Source of the DNA: Rotaria sp. Silwood1
Lineage: Eukaryota > Rotifera > Eurotatoria > Philodinida > Philodinidae
Length of the DNA stretch: 64,000 nt
Assembly (NCBI GenBank): GCA_905250075.1
Contig: CAJNOP010000003.1
Coordinates: 5,162,177-5,226,176 of the forward strand
Reading direction: 5' to 3'
Shown piece after piece: positions 11,798 to 22,697 of this stretch; positions within the stretch are counted from its first letter, which is position 1, and every line of letters begins with the position of its first letter. The notes below the pieces were generated by a model that worked only from the letters and a program-made list of their open reading frames with translations, was not told the origin of the DNA and made no database searches. Position numbers and translations under genes: made by a program.

Positions 11798-12725
11798 CGC
11801 ATACACCGAACCCGAGAACAGACCAGGATTTCCGGGTTCGGTCATTCACGGGGTCCAATCGATACTAATTTTAGGCTCAATCCAAATCTTCCCTTCAATC
11901 TTATACAGTTCCACTAGCATATAGATTTGACTAGAAAATTTCTACGAAAAGTAAATGGAGATCAAGGAATTCGAATCTACAAATGGATTTTGAAAATTTT
12001 GAATCGGATTTTTTGAGCTGGGGAAAGGATTTTTTGCGAAAATAACGATATCTTATAAAGGTTGACGAAAGTGAATCGAAATCGAGGAATCCGAATCTGA
12101 AGTCAGATTTTTAAAATTTTGAATTGGATTTTTTTCGGTTAGAGGAAGATTTTCTCGAGAAAATAAAGATTTGTAATAAAGGCTGACGAAAGGAAGTCGG
12201 GGTCCGGGAATTCAAATCTGCAATTGGTTTTTCAAAATTTTGAGTTAATCTTTTCACAACTTTGTTTTTTATAAAAACATCTTGCTTTTTTTTTTTACAA
12301 AATTCTTTGTCAAAGATAAAATCTTTTTTTTAAAAAATCAGTTTTTTTAGAAAACTATGTGAAAAAATCGAACTCGAAATTTCGAAAATTTAATTGCAGA
12401 TTCAAATTCTCCGACTCCGATTCACTTTCGTCAACCTTTATATGATATCGTTATTTTCTCAAAGAATTCTTTCCCCAGCTCAAAAATTCCGATTCAAAAT
12501 TTTTAAAATCTATTTGCAGATTCGAATTCCTCGACCTCCATTTACCTTGGGTAGAAATTCCCTAGTCAAATCTATATGCTAGTGGAACCGTATAAGATTG
12601 AAGGGAAGACTTGGATTGAGCCAAAACTTAGTATGGATTGGATCCCTGGAACGGCTGATCTCCAGGAATGACCGAACCCTGGGAATGACTGAACACCGAG
12701 AAGTTCGGGTTCGGTGCATGCCTAC
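11798..12725. repeat. Foldback element 1 in the nardilysin gap
   Basis: The left terminal block (11798-11935) is the reverse complement of the right block (12565-12722), sharing CCGAACC-rich ends, CTTCCCTTCAATCTTATAC and CACTAGCATATAGATTTGAC. Between them lie about 110-120 bp units (three to four on the left in one orientation, one or more on the right inverted), each with GAATTCGAATCT, TTTTGAAAATTTTGAAT and GATATCTTATAAAGGTTGACGAAAG-like segments. The unit is related to that in the second foldback element, so the two are family members. No coding capacity is seen. Confidence 0.75.
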
Positions 12726-13199
12726 TTTCATGATACTTCATTCGTATTTCACTATGTTTAAATTATATCTCACTGATATTGAATCAGGGGTTTGTGCCCA
12801 CCATTTTACACAATTTCAAATCAAGGTAAAACTCTTTCTAATTTCTATGAGTTCTTTAATCGTCTCTACATTCATATAATTTGTGATAGTGCCGATTTAT
12901 CCGAAATATTAGCAATGTGTTTTACAACATTATTGAGAGATTGTATGAGATGATTAGAATCAGTTTTTTAATTGCTGACACATCGGAATTTGATCTTTAT
13001 CAATAGAGATGGGTCCACTTTCTAAGAAAAAAGCCTGATTAAATGAAGCGTACTTTTTGATGAAGAACATTTAGTTTGGTATTATCGTTGTGTCATTCAC
13101 GTATAAATTACTTATTGAATGAAGTGTAACTTTATATAGCTTTCAAAAATGCAAAATAAATAATAGTTGTCGAGTGGAAACAATTTTCAAGAAGTTATC

Positions 13200-14060
13200 T
13201 CAGTAGGGGTGCTAGTGTTCTCGTTTCGCAGCGTTTCATTCCTAGGAACGGGAACGTGTCTCAAGATTGCATTTGTCAGCTTTGTTTCAACATGGCGAGG
13301 TTTCTAGACATATTCGCTTGTATTTTTATGTTTGGATGCTTAGGGTTCTCCGTTCCCAGGACCGGGAATGAGAACGCGACATGGATTCCCTTAACTTTTA
13401 ACGGACGGCTTCCGAATTCATCCAATGGAAAGCAATTTCCTAAAAAATATCGATTTTTAATAACGTTTGACCGAAAGTAATCGGAGTCGAAGAATCAAAA
13501 TCTGCAATCGGTTTCTCAAAATTTTGAGTTTAATTTTTTTTACTAATAATATATTTTTAAGAAAAACAAATTTCCAAAAATAGATCGTTTTTGGCTAAAA
13601 ATTGTTTTAGTGAAAAAAATAAGCTCAAAATTTTGAGAAACGAATTACAGATTCAAATTCCTCGACCTCGATTGTCTTTGATCAAATTTTACAAAAAATT
13701 GTTATTTTTCAAAAATACCCTTTTTCTAACGTAAAAAATCAAATTCAAAATTTTGTGAAACCGACTGCAGATTCAGACTCCTCGATCACAATTACAGTCG
13801 GTCAAACTTTTTAAAAAATCGTTATTTTCAGAAAATAGCCTTTTCTTGACAAGAAAAATCAAACTCAAAATTTTGAAAAACCGATTGGAGATTCGAATTT
13901 CTGAACTACGATTACCTTTGGTCAAACTTTATAAAAAATAGTTATTTTTAGGAAATTGCCTTTCGTTCAATGAATTCGGAAGCCTTCCGTTAAAAGTTAA
14001 GGAAATATATGTCCCGTATCTTGTCCTTGGAACGGAACGCAAAAGTGACACCCCTACAGA
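13200..14060. repeat. Foldback element 2 in the nardilysin gap
   Basis: The terminal block GTAGGGGTG...CGTTTCGC at 13203 pairs with the complement at 14030-14056, and the subterminal block AACTTTTAACGGACGGCTTCCGAATTCA at 13390-13420 pairs with its complement near 13970-14000. The interior contains about three tandem units of about 120 bp in one orientation (13620-13960; core TCAAAATTTTGAGAAACCGA, GATTCGAATTCCTCGA, TTTGGTCAAACTTTATAAAAAAT) and one inverted unit at 13440-13540. The unit resembles that of foldback element 1. Confidence 0.75.
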
Positions 14061-14192
14061 AAATTATCTTATGAAAACTATTATTGGATGTATTATGTAT
14101 CATGGATTCGAATAATAGCGTACTTAACAGAAACTATGATATTGATACCGGAGGTCATTCATAGTCCAACATGGTTCGTTGTTCTTCATCTG

Positions 14193-14268
14193 TATTCCTC
14201 TCGTACTTCCATTTTACTTTCATTATACTTCCTCGTACTTTCATGGTACTTCCTCGTACTTCAAAAAA
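14193..14268 (+). repeat. TACTTCC-type minisatellite, second array
   Basis: Five to six copies of the same degenerate unit as at 11606-11765 (CTCGTACTTCCATTTTACTTTCATTATACTTCCTCG...), same orientation, just outside the second foldback element. The two arrays bracket both foldback elements, suggesting that they travelled or amplified together. Confidence 0.65.
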
Positions 14269-14280
14269 ACTTCGGAAGTA

Positions 14281-15457
14281 GATGAAGTCTCGCTATTTCC
14301 CCTTGGATTGACTACACTTATATATGATGTTTAGAAATTCGTTTCGAGCTATCGTTTCAGTTGGTCTTGGAGTCAAGAGATTAATGGGATTATTCAACGA
14401 AGAGAGATTTTCTTTAAAAAAACCTGATTCTATCGACAGCACTCAACTAAATATGTTATAGGGACTGTTTTTTCCCTGGATGGAAATATTTTTTTTGAAG
14501 CGAAAAAAAGACTTTTTATCGAGTACTGTTGATAATCACAGGAAAATTATTTTATTCTATGCATTGTCCTATATATTTCTTTACAATTGTTTCACTTAAC
14601 CCTTCAGAAATGCAATATGATGGATAAACTAAACATATTAAATCATTCGAAAGACAAAAGAAAAATGATTTCTAACAATAAAATCTATGTCTAATTGCAC
14701 TTTCTATTAGATGAATTATTCTTTTCAGAATTCATCAGATCTAAATATAAATTCGAATATATTTCATTGAATTTTGTTTGATCAACAACTTTATATAGAG
14801 CAAAGATGCTAACAGGCCATTTTTTTCTGCCCTAAAGGTCAAACCAGACTGATTAATATCTCTGATTTTTCAAATACGTTCATTTCTATAATCCAGCATT
14901 CATTTAATAATTTTATTTTCAGTTATTCACTTAATTTATTTTCAAAAAGAAAAGATAATATCAAGTTCTTGAGCGAAATAGAAAATAAGAACAGCGAGAC
15001 GATCATCATAAATATTTTTCAAACGAGAAATGTTGGAATTAATGCACTGTTTTTGATTATATCAGTATTAACTCGCACAATCAAAAAAAAGTAATCATGA
15101 TGGCAAAAACGACATATGATGTTAGACAATGAATTTTTTGCAACAGTACGGATACAATATTTCTTATCAAATTGATTTGGATCTAAGCAAGTTCTACTGT
15201 CCGTCAATGTAAGTCCTACAACATTAAATGATCATTCATTTCAAATATTTGTTCTAAAACCGAATGAATTTATCAAAGTATTTGTCAATAATAAAGTGAT
15301 ACATCAATATTTGATCGCCAGATTTGACAGCTCTAGTGTAGAAATATCCAATTAACCTGACGCGTTGCTTCTACCGTCAAACAAATCTTCAAATGTTTGA
15401 GCGTAGGCTTATTTTCTTCTCATTTTTTTTAGTAGATATTTTGTTAATCATACGTAC
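14281..15457. other. Rest of the nardilysin gap, no exon recognised
   Basis: Searched on the minus strand for the missing nardilysin blocks (the segment after FHLG, normally starting with a hydrophobic strand and WLVGHEG-like motif); none was found. The 62-codon minus frame at 15019-15207 does not align with the family. Confidence 0.45.
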
Positions 15458-16890
15458 CAAGATGAAATTTTTTAAAATCATCTGTATTCCATGGTTCCTT
15501 TAAACCTATATAATCAGGTAAAGTTTTAAAACTAAATATTTCGAGAAAAAACAATTTTCTAGCTAAATTGAAATTATTTTATGTGGATTGAATACCTGCG
15601 TTTCATTAAACAAAATAATCGTTCAATACGTTGTTGCATTATTCGGAATGATTCTTAAATGATAGAGAAATTTAATTTTTTTGAAATTCAAATTCTTAAT
15701 TTGACTTACCATTTGATATCATAACAAGATTCATGCCTTCTGGAACACAATATCGATCTCTAACAAATTGTTTTAAAATTGTCGAACTATTGTTATTTGC
15801 AATAAATTCTTTTAAACTCTTTTTATTTCCTAAGAAAAATTTTATTGCAATATATCAAATAGAAATCTTATTAGTTTTTTTTCTTACCCCAAGAAAAATT
15901 TCTTATTGGATGATTTTCTTTAGCTAAATATGCAAGTAGACGTGATGCTCGATAATGATCATCAAATTGTGCAATTGTACATTCATCGTCAATAAGTTGA
16001 ATTTGATCATGTATTGTTTCAGGTGACATAAGAGGATCAATGAGTGAATGTATAAGAATATCAAGTGTTTCAACAATACGATTCGACGAAATTTCAATAA
16101 CAATAACTGTCTATTGAAATAATATAATGAAATAAATGATCTTTAGTAATATGTATTATTACTTACAAATTCAAGTTCTGTATATGCATGAATAGTTCCA
16201 CCATGATATGAAATAAATGTATCAAGACAATTCATTTCAGGGTATTTAGATGAACTAGAAAAAAGTACTGAGAAGAATTGTGATCCAATAATAAATAAAT
16301 ATGTTAAGTATAAATATACAATGTTCAGTTAAATGAGCAAGACCTTGGGAATTTGAAGGATCTAGAAGAGAACCAGCTGGAATATATAATGCGACAGTGG
16401 CCTAGAAAATAAGAATGAATTGGCTAAAATTACTTGCACATATATCATTTACTAACCATATGATATTTGAAAAATGCTTCATCTGCATCTGAAGAGAGTA
16501 ATTTATCACTAAAATCATAATACACATTTTAGTTTACAAATACTGTTGAATTCTATAATTCACTCTGTATCATATTGATTGCTTCTCTCATCGTCATCAT
16601 CATCTGCATCTTCATATGAATTATTTGTTATTAACATACAACGCAAACCATTACGTAATTCGATTAATCTATACAGTTTTTAAATTTTTTAAATTTGTTT
16701 TTTCGAATTTTACTTACCGATACCATTGATGATCATTTGGACTAACAGCAATAATACTATGTTCGTCTTCTTTAGTTTCATTCTTTGTTTTATTTGTAGA
16801 TATTAAATATTCTGTAATGAGTACATGTTCATCACGTTCATTGATTGTTTCTTTTTTGTGTGATAATGGTAATGAAGATGTGATGACCAT

Positions 16891-17479
16891 TTAATTGAAA
16901 ATGTGTTAAATCAAGTTGTATAATATGTAATAATCGTTAAATCATGTACTTATTTTGAATAATAAATCGATATTATTTTTGAAATAAGTTACAATGCATT
17001 TTTGTTTTTGTGATCATAGCAATAGAACTACTGTAGTCAAGTTCTTAATTAATGTGACTTGTTTCAAACGCTAAGAGTGAAATAAATAAAAAGAAATCTC
17101 AATAGATCAGTTGTTGACAATTTTAATCGTAAACAGTTCTTAGTCATGAAAATACATTTAAGTATGACTTCGTTTGATAAATATTATATGAATTGCAATT
17201 CGAAAAGTATATAACTTATCAATTACATAAAAATACTGCCACTAAACTAAAACTATCCTAATGTATTTCATAGCTAACATGAAGAAAGACTGTTGTTTTC
17301 GGTATCTGTTATTCTTTAATATAGCTAGTAATCGTACGATTGATCTTTTTTTTCAAATAGAGTTAAGTGTCAAACCGTCAGTTTGAATTCATATTGGTTA
17401 AATTAGTTCTTGTGTCTCAATGGATGATGACTGCTGTGAAATTTGTTAATGCTTGTTAGATTGCATATTTTGACATTTT
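16891..17479. other. Upstream flank of the nardilysin-like gene
   Basis: AT-rich with no coding block or repeat recognised. It probably contains the promoter of the minus-strand gene that starts at 16890. Confidence 0.35.
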
Positions 17480-18900
17480 CACAGCTAGTAGTTATTTAGG
17501 ATCAGACGCAATATATTCTTCTTTTAATGAAAAACTATCTTCCAATTCTTCAATAACTGTTGGTCAACATTCAAATAGAAAAAATCAGCAAACATATTTC
17601 TTTACTAATTGTTTTGGAAGAATTTTTATACGGATCGAAATCCAAGCAATCAACAACATATACACATTATCATGAATACAATCTGTTTCCTATGATTGTG
17701 CAGCTTCGCCAAATAAAAATAATCATAGATTACTTAATAAGACAGTCAATCTTGAATCTCGTTATGGATCAAGAAAAGCTGTAAATAAACATGAATATTT
17801 CAACTGATTTATTATAATAATATTGTGTTTTTAAGGCATATTAATGAAAAAAGATAGGAACGTATCTATGACACGATCGAAAGTTCTTCATTTTAAATTC
17901 AACTGAACGATCATATTATTAGTTAAGAATTTATCATTATTAATTAGATACATAAATTTTTCCAATTGTAGATGTGCTAACGCTTACAGTAGAAATGCCA
18001 GATGTAAAATATTCTTGTTCATCTATTTACCTTTAAAATTTTATAGTGCTTTCGAGAAAATATAGTTAAATGTAGGGTAAAGATGAGATTTATGAAACTA
18101 TTTAGAGAATTCTATTATTCAGTATAGATTGTTAAAAATAAAGCAATATGAATAGTGAAATAGCATTTACGAAAGTAATGCACGTAGTGGATGATTCATT
18201 AAATTCGACTAGGTGTTGTCAATCAATTCAATGGTTCTTACTCTACAAATGATGCAATTGTTGGAGATACATTAGTTCAAATAAATGGTGAAAAGTTTAA
18301 TCCTGTACCTACAGAGGATACCATATGTCATTTTTGTTCTTATTTTGAATCAAGCTTTTGTTTTTGCTCACCAATGTGTATCTACTGGTATTCTTATTCA
18401 ATTCAATAGAAAAGAAGTAGATACTTATTCTATAGATGACTCCTTAAATCTAGAAGTAACAAATAAATTAACACTCAATTATTTAAAAATAGTATGCCAA
18501 ATGTTTAAATATTTATCTGCGAACAAAGTCTTGTCTACTACTCATAAAGGCAATGTAAATTCATACTTTTTTATTATTGTAATATAGATTGAAGAATATC
18601 TGTTATATGATTTCATGTGATTCGTAAACGAAATAATGATCAATATGCTCAAATGGTTGACAATCTGTCTCAATTCTTTTTTACATCCAAAACAATAAGA
18701 TGGATTAAAATCAAGAAAACAACAGCAATGAAATAATACGTCGTTTTCTAATTATCTTCAAGAATTCATAACCTCTAGATTAGAATAATCTCAAAGAAAT
18801 TCAGATCCATCGGTATTCTCTACAGAGTGATACAATGGTTTCGATGGATTTCTATCATAGACTAGGATATTTGAAAAGAAATTGAACAAAAGGTTTTCGA
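17480..18900 (+). pseudogene. Decayed gene remnants with PDZ-like segment
   Basis: Several short in-frame blocks on the plus strand are interrupted by stops and frame changes. The clearest, at about 18211-18297, reads LGVVNQFNGSYSTNDA followed by IVGDTLVQINGEKF, which has the shape of a PDZ domain (carboxylate-loop strand, then the GDxLVxxNGE turn). Other blocks (17480-17560, Ser-rich; 18380-18570) cannot be assigned. No set of splice sites restores a continuous protein, so I read this as a decayed gene. The PDZ assignment rests on one motif. Confidence 0.35.
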
Positions 18901-19427
18901 CCAGAACTTTTATTGATAAGTCAGTCTCGTGATTCTGAGAATATTTTTTTAAACTTCAATGAAAAAAATAACTTTCTTATTCAATGTTGAAAAAGTGCTG
19001 ATTTCGCCGAGCGTTTTCTTAATCTATTTAATCGAGTTTAGAACATTCTTGTAATGATGAGTCCTATTTATGGACAAAATTCAAGATCAAATAAAAATCT
19101 TCGTGTCATTTCTTTGTCGATATATCGTCTTATGATAAAAATCCAACAAAATTATCGCACTTCTATAAAAGGATCTATAGGCTGAAATTCTTTTAAGATT
19201 ATTTTAATGTAGAGGTGTTTTCTATACGACTAGAAGGTAATCTCAAAAATTATCGAATTACTTAGAGTGCTTAAGTCATTATCACAAATATCCTTCAATG
19301 TAAAAATTTATTTAAATTATTTATTTCTAAACCATGTTACTTCCTCATGATTAATAACCTATACATATTTATTTAAATATATTAAAATAAATATCTGATT
19401 ATTTGGTTTATTTTATCACAGTTGGCA
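18901..19427. other. Non-coding, 3' flank of PGAP4-like gene
   Basis: No gene or repeat recognised; it likely holds the 3' UTR of the minus-strand gene ending at 19428. Confidence 0.35.
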
Positions 19428-20915
19428 TTAATCCAATAAATATGGATTAATATACATCTTTCGAAGTCTTGAATATAATCCAATATGATGAACTAAATTA
19501 GGTTCAACAAGATATGTTTGAAGATGTGTACGTTTTGGTAAATCATCAAAAGCAGTATCAATTGCATAGTTTTTATCACATGTAATACTATTTAAATATT
19601 CAATGACTTGAATATAAGTTTGTCGAAAATAAATAACACCAGGTAAACAACATGATGGTGCTGGATAAATAGAATAAAATGATGGATGTAATGAACGCCA
19701 TGTCCATGAAACATTAGAATGATCAAGTAAGATAAGAACTAAAGTGATAAGAAAAAAGTAAAATATAAAATAGAATAATTTTATATTATTTGTGATTAGA
19801 TTAGAAAGAAATATATGATTGTTTAATGATGATCGAGAGTAAGATTGCCATTGTATTTGATTTATATTATATTTTTTCTTTAAAATATAAGAAAAAAAAA
19901 ACCTAATTTTAAGATCTCATTGAAATAAATTTTTTAACCTTACTCGAATAGTAATTTGATATGAATAAAAACAAATAAAAAAAACTAATGTAAGAAAAAG
20001 ACTTGTTGCAATTAACTGTATAATAATGTAAAATGATGGATGAAAATAACTAATTAACCATCTTGGATGATATATTTTAATAAAAGCAGGTTGTTTTCTA
20101 TGACCATTTAATGGCCATTGTTGTTTAATACGATTATCAATTAATGATAATAATTGATTATAAAAATTTTTATTTATTGGTTCAGCATCATCTTGTAATA
20201 ATAAAAGATAATTCGCATTTGGAAATGATTGAAAATTTGCTAATAAACATTGTAAATATGCTTGTTTTTCTCGTTCATATGTATTAATTAAAAATTCAGA
20301 TAAAGTATTTATTATAAAAACAGGTAATAAACGTCGAATAAGTTCAATACTATCCGATGTTTGTTCATTTGTATTATTATTTTCACATAATGTTATTACA
20401 AAACGTGAATGATAATTTTTAAGTAAATGATAAAGTATTTGACCTATATAAAATTTTCCTTCTCGATGATCACTATCTTGTTTACTATATAATATTGATA
20501 TTATAATATGATCTTGTTTATTTAATAATGTTTGTTTAGGTTTATTAAGTAATGTATAAGATGATAATAGATTTGTTTTTATTTGAAGATAATCATAAAA
20601 TTTTGATTGTTGAGTTTGATTTGAAATAAAATTTGAATAATTTTGTGGATGTTTTAATATATTTTCTATCCATTCAAAAGCAAGTTTTTGTTCTTTTTTG
20701 TGTTGATTTATTAAATTACTACGAACAGATTCAATTGGTGATTCTTGAAATAAAAGACTAAATGGTTGTCGATAAGATATAAAACTAGTTATGCATAAAG
20801 TAATCAAAAATAGATAAATATGAATACGATGATTCCAACGACAAAGAATAAATGAAATAGTTGATAATATGTATTTGAATATATTTCGACGATGTTTCAA
20901 ACGAAAGGCAAACAT
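19428..20915 (-). CDS. PGAP4: PGAP4/TMEM246-like GPI-GalNAc transferase
   Basis: Golgi glycosyltransferase family that adds N-acetylgalactosamine to GPI anchors. Exon 1 (20915-19939) and exon 2 (19902-19428) join in frame to 483 aa (human about 403). An N-terminal membrane anchor lies at residues 30-50. The GT-A nucleotide/metal motif is in YLLLLQDDAEPI near residue 240. Two adjacent membrane helices follow (YIIIQLIATSLFLTLVFFIC, then LFYFIFYFFLITLVLILL), then the second half of the catalytic domain (HSNVSWTWRSLHPSFYS, DLPKRTHLQTYLVEPNLVHH, IGLYSRLR). A GT-A fold split by a tandem membrane hairpin is the hallmark of this family. The intron is only 36 nt and falls between the two helices; without it the frame stops after the first helix. 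Confidence 0.85.
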
Positions 20916-21452
20916 TATTGAATGGATGAATTATGAAAATAACTAGATAATTCAATGACAATATTCATTTGTTTTATACGAAAGCTTGATACATTGTCAA
21001 TGTTATCTAGCTTTTTTTCTTGTTTTTTTCTTGATATCTCATTGACATTTTCATAGTTCACATGTAAGAGAAGAGAACGAGTCGATGAAGGCTCGTGTGA
21101 GTGACTTTTTATAATTATCATTGAGGCCTCTCGTTTTTTGTGCATTTTGTATTGCTCCATTTTGTTCTTCATGATGTATCCCAATAGCGATGATCACAAC
21201 TGAAGGAAAAAGAAAGAAAAGAAAAAAAAAAACAAATTTTGCGTTCTGTTGTCAATGAATGTCCTTATCAAAGTAACATGTATGTGTTATATAACACCAG
21301 GTTGTGCTGGAAGGAAAACTGTTATAAGTTCTAAAAAATAATTTAAAACATCTTTTCAGATCGTTTTTATTTATATGGCATTAATATTTTCTATTAATAT
21401 TGATGTTCTTTTTTTTTTGTCTTTGTATTATTATAGATTAATTTTATAAAAA
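20916..21452. promoter_or_regulatory. Intergenic region between divergent PGAP4-like and DHRS12 genes
   Basis: 537 bp separate the start codons of the two divergently transcribed genes, so this must contain both promoters. The 89-codon minus frame inside it (20915-21184) abuts the PGAP4 start and has no family motif; it is more likely 5' UTR. No discrete promoter element can be named with confidence. Confidence 0.4.
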
Positions 21453-22697
21453 ATGTCATTTTATCGAGCAGCTGTCTTTGGTATCAAAGGTCTTTCTGAA
21501 TATACACGATCCGGTTTTGAATCAGCATCAAAACGATTTAATTCATATGACACTGATGTCGATTTGTCTGATCAACATATAATGATTACTGGAGCTAATT
21601 CGGTAATTTATTAAACAAAAATATATAAAATAAAAAATTTGATTATATAATCATGCATATATTTGTTTGTTTGTTTGTTTGTTTGTTTGTTTATTGTTTT
21701 TTTTATAAAGGGTATTGGAAAAGTAGCTGCACTTGAATGTGCTAAACGTCAAGCCTATGTTTATATGGTTTGTCGAGATGAAAAACGTGGTAAAGAAGCT
21801 CAAGAAGAAATTATTCGAGAATCAAATAATCGAAATGTTGAATTATATTTATGTGATTTGTCCAAACCACAAGATGTTGCGACATTTACAAAACAATTTA
21901 TTCAATTACAAAAACCATTAAATGTATAAACTAATTAAAATTGTTTTTTTTCTTAAAAGAAAATCGATTTATTCTAGGTTTTATGTAATAATGCAGGATG
22001 TATGATTAATGAAAGACAATTAATTAATGATGAACATGAAGTAAATTTTGCAACAAATACATTAGGTACATATATATTAACAAAGAATTTAATACCTCTT
22101 TTAACACAAAATCAACCTGCTCGTGTATTTACAACCAGTTCAGGAGGTATGAACAAGGAAAGGAAGAAAAAAGAAATTATTTTTGTTTTATTTCTATATC
22201 AGTTTTTTATTAGGTATGTATAATGTTAAACTTGATCCGGATGATTTTAATTCAACTCAAATGCGAACATTTAATGGCGATCTTGTTTATGCACAAAATA
22301 AACGACAGCAAGTTGTTATGGCTGAACGACTTGCTGAGCGATATCCATCGATTTATTTTGCTACATGGCATCCAGGTAAAATTTTTATAGAAATATGAAT
22401 TAGCAAGAAAAATGTTTTTTTGAAGGTTGGGTTGATACACCTGCTGTTCGTTCAGCAATGCCAACATTTTATGCAAAAATGCAAAGTCGTTTAAGAACAC
22501 CAGAACAAGGTGCTGATACATTGATTTGGTTATGTTGTCAAAAAGATATAGCTAAAAAATGTAAAAATGGAGATTTTTTTCAAGATCGTATTGCTGTTTC
22601 AAAACATTTACCATTAGCATGGACGAAATCAACTGTTGAAGAAGATGAACGATTTATGAGAAATCTTGATCGAGTTTATGAAAAATATGTTCAATAA
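21453..22697 (+). CDS. DHRS12: DHRS12 short-chain dehydrogenase/reductase
   Basis: NAD(P)-dependent oxidoreductase of the classical SDR fold; the physiological substrate of DHRS12 is not well defined. Five exons (21453-21602, 21711-21923, 21978-22146, 22214-22375, 22426-22697) join in frame to 321 aa, close to the human length. The N-terminus MSFYRAAVFGIKGLSEYTRS is characteristic of DHRS12. The cofactor motif TGANSGIGK is near residue 46 (split by intron 1), NNAG near 124, the catalytic serine in TTSSGGM near 174, and the active-site YAQNK at 203-207. The C-terminal GRFFQDR-like block appears as GDFFQDRIAVSKHLPLAW. All introns are 50-110 bp GT-AG. It is divergently oriented to the PGAP4-like gene. 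Confidence 0.95.
21661..21693 (+). repeat. (TTTG)n microsatellite in DHRS12 intron 1
   Basis: Eight consecutive TTTG units lie within the first intron, just upstream of the acceptor at 21710. They are expected to vary in length among alleles. Confidence 0.9.

Larger units (their letters stand above)
8266..16890 (-). pseudogene. NRDC: Nardilysin-like M16 metallopeptidase, middle missing
   Basis: M16 family zinc peptidase related to nardilysin/insulysin. The N-terminal half has nine exons that join in frame (16890-16718, 16668-16564, 16508-16457, 16401-16320, 16267-16167, 16110-15888, 15829-15710, 15653-15596, 15531-15458). It contains RLIELRNGLR, an acidic insert, the inverted zinc motif HLTEH (H133, E136, H137) followed by LLFSSSKYPEMN, and the downstream glutamate in IDDEC. 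The C-terminal half has exons at about 10926-10745, 10698-10488, 10434-10389, 9191-9089, 9034-8937 and 8886-8266, matching nardilysin through DRYWTEIILNSFIFDR and NALDSLTVTDMQEW, then a long novel acidic tail. About 350 residues expected between 15458 and 10926 are absent, and the phases across that gap and across 10389/9191 do not close. Either the gene is broken or unseen exons remain. Confidence 0.75.

Noticed and set aside
11571-11924. Two 90-117 codon plus-strand frames
   Set aside because: They are translations of the TACTTCC minisatellite in different phases.
15019-15207. Minus-strand 62-codon frame as a possible missing nardilysin exon
   Set aside because: Cys/His-rich content (CRFCHHDYFF) does not align with any nardilysin segment, and flanking splice phases do not fit the neighbours.
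16267-16320. Use of the last AG (near 16252) as acceptor for nardilysin exon 5
   Set aside because: It breaks the frame; the upstream AG before TACTTTTTTC gives EHLLFSSSKYPEMN, which matches the family without gaps.
20915-21184. 89-codon minus frame ending at the PGAP4 start
   Set aside because: Its stop overlaps the PGAP4 ATG region, it has no conserved motif, and the position fits 5' UTR.
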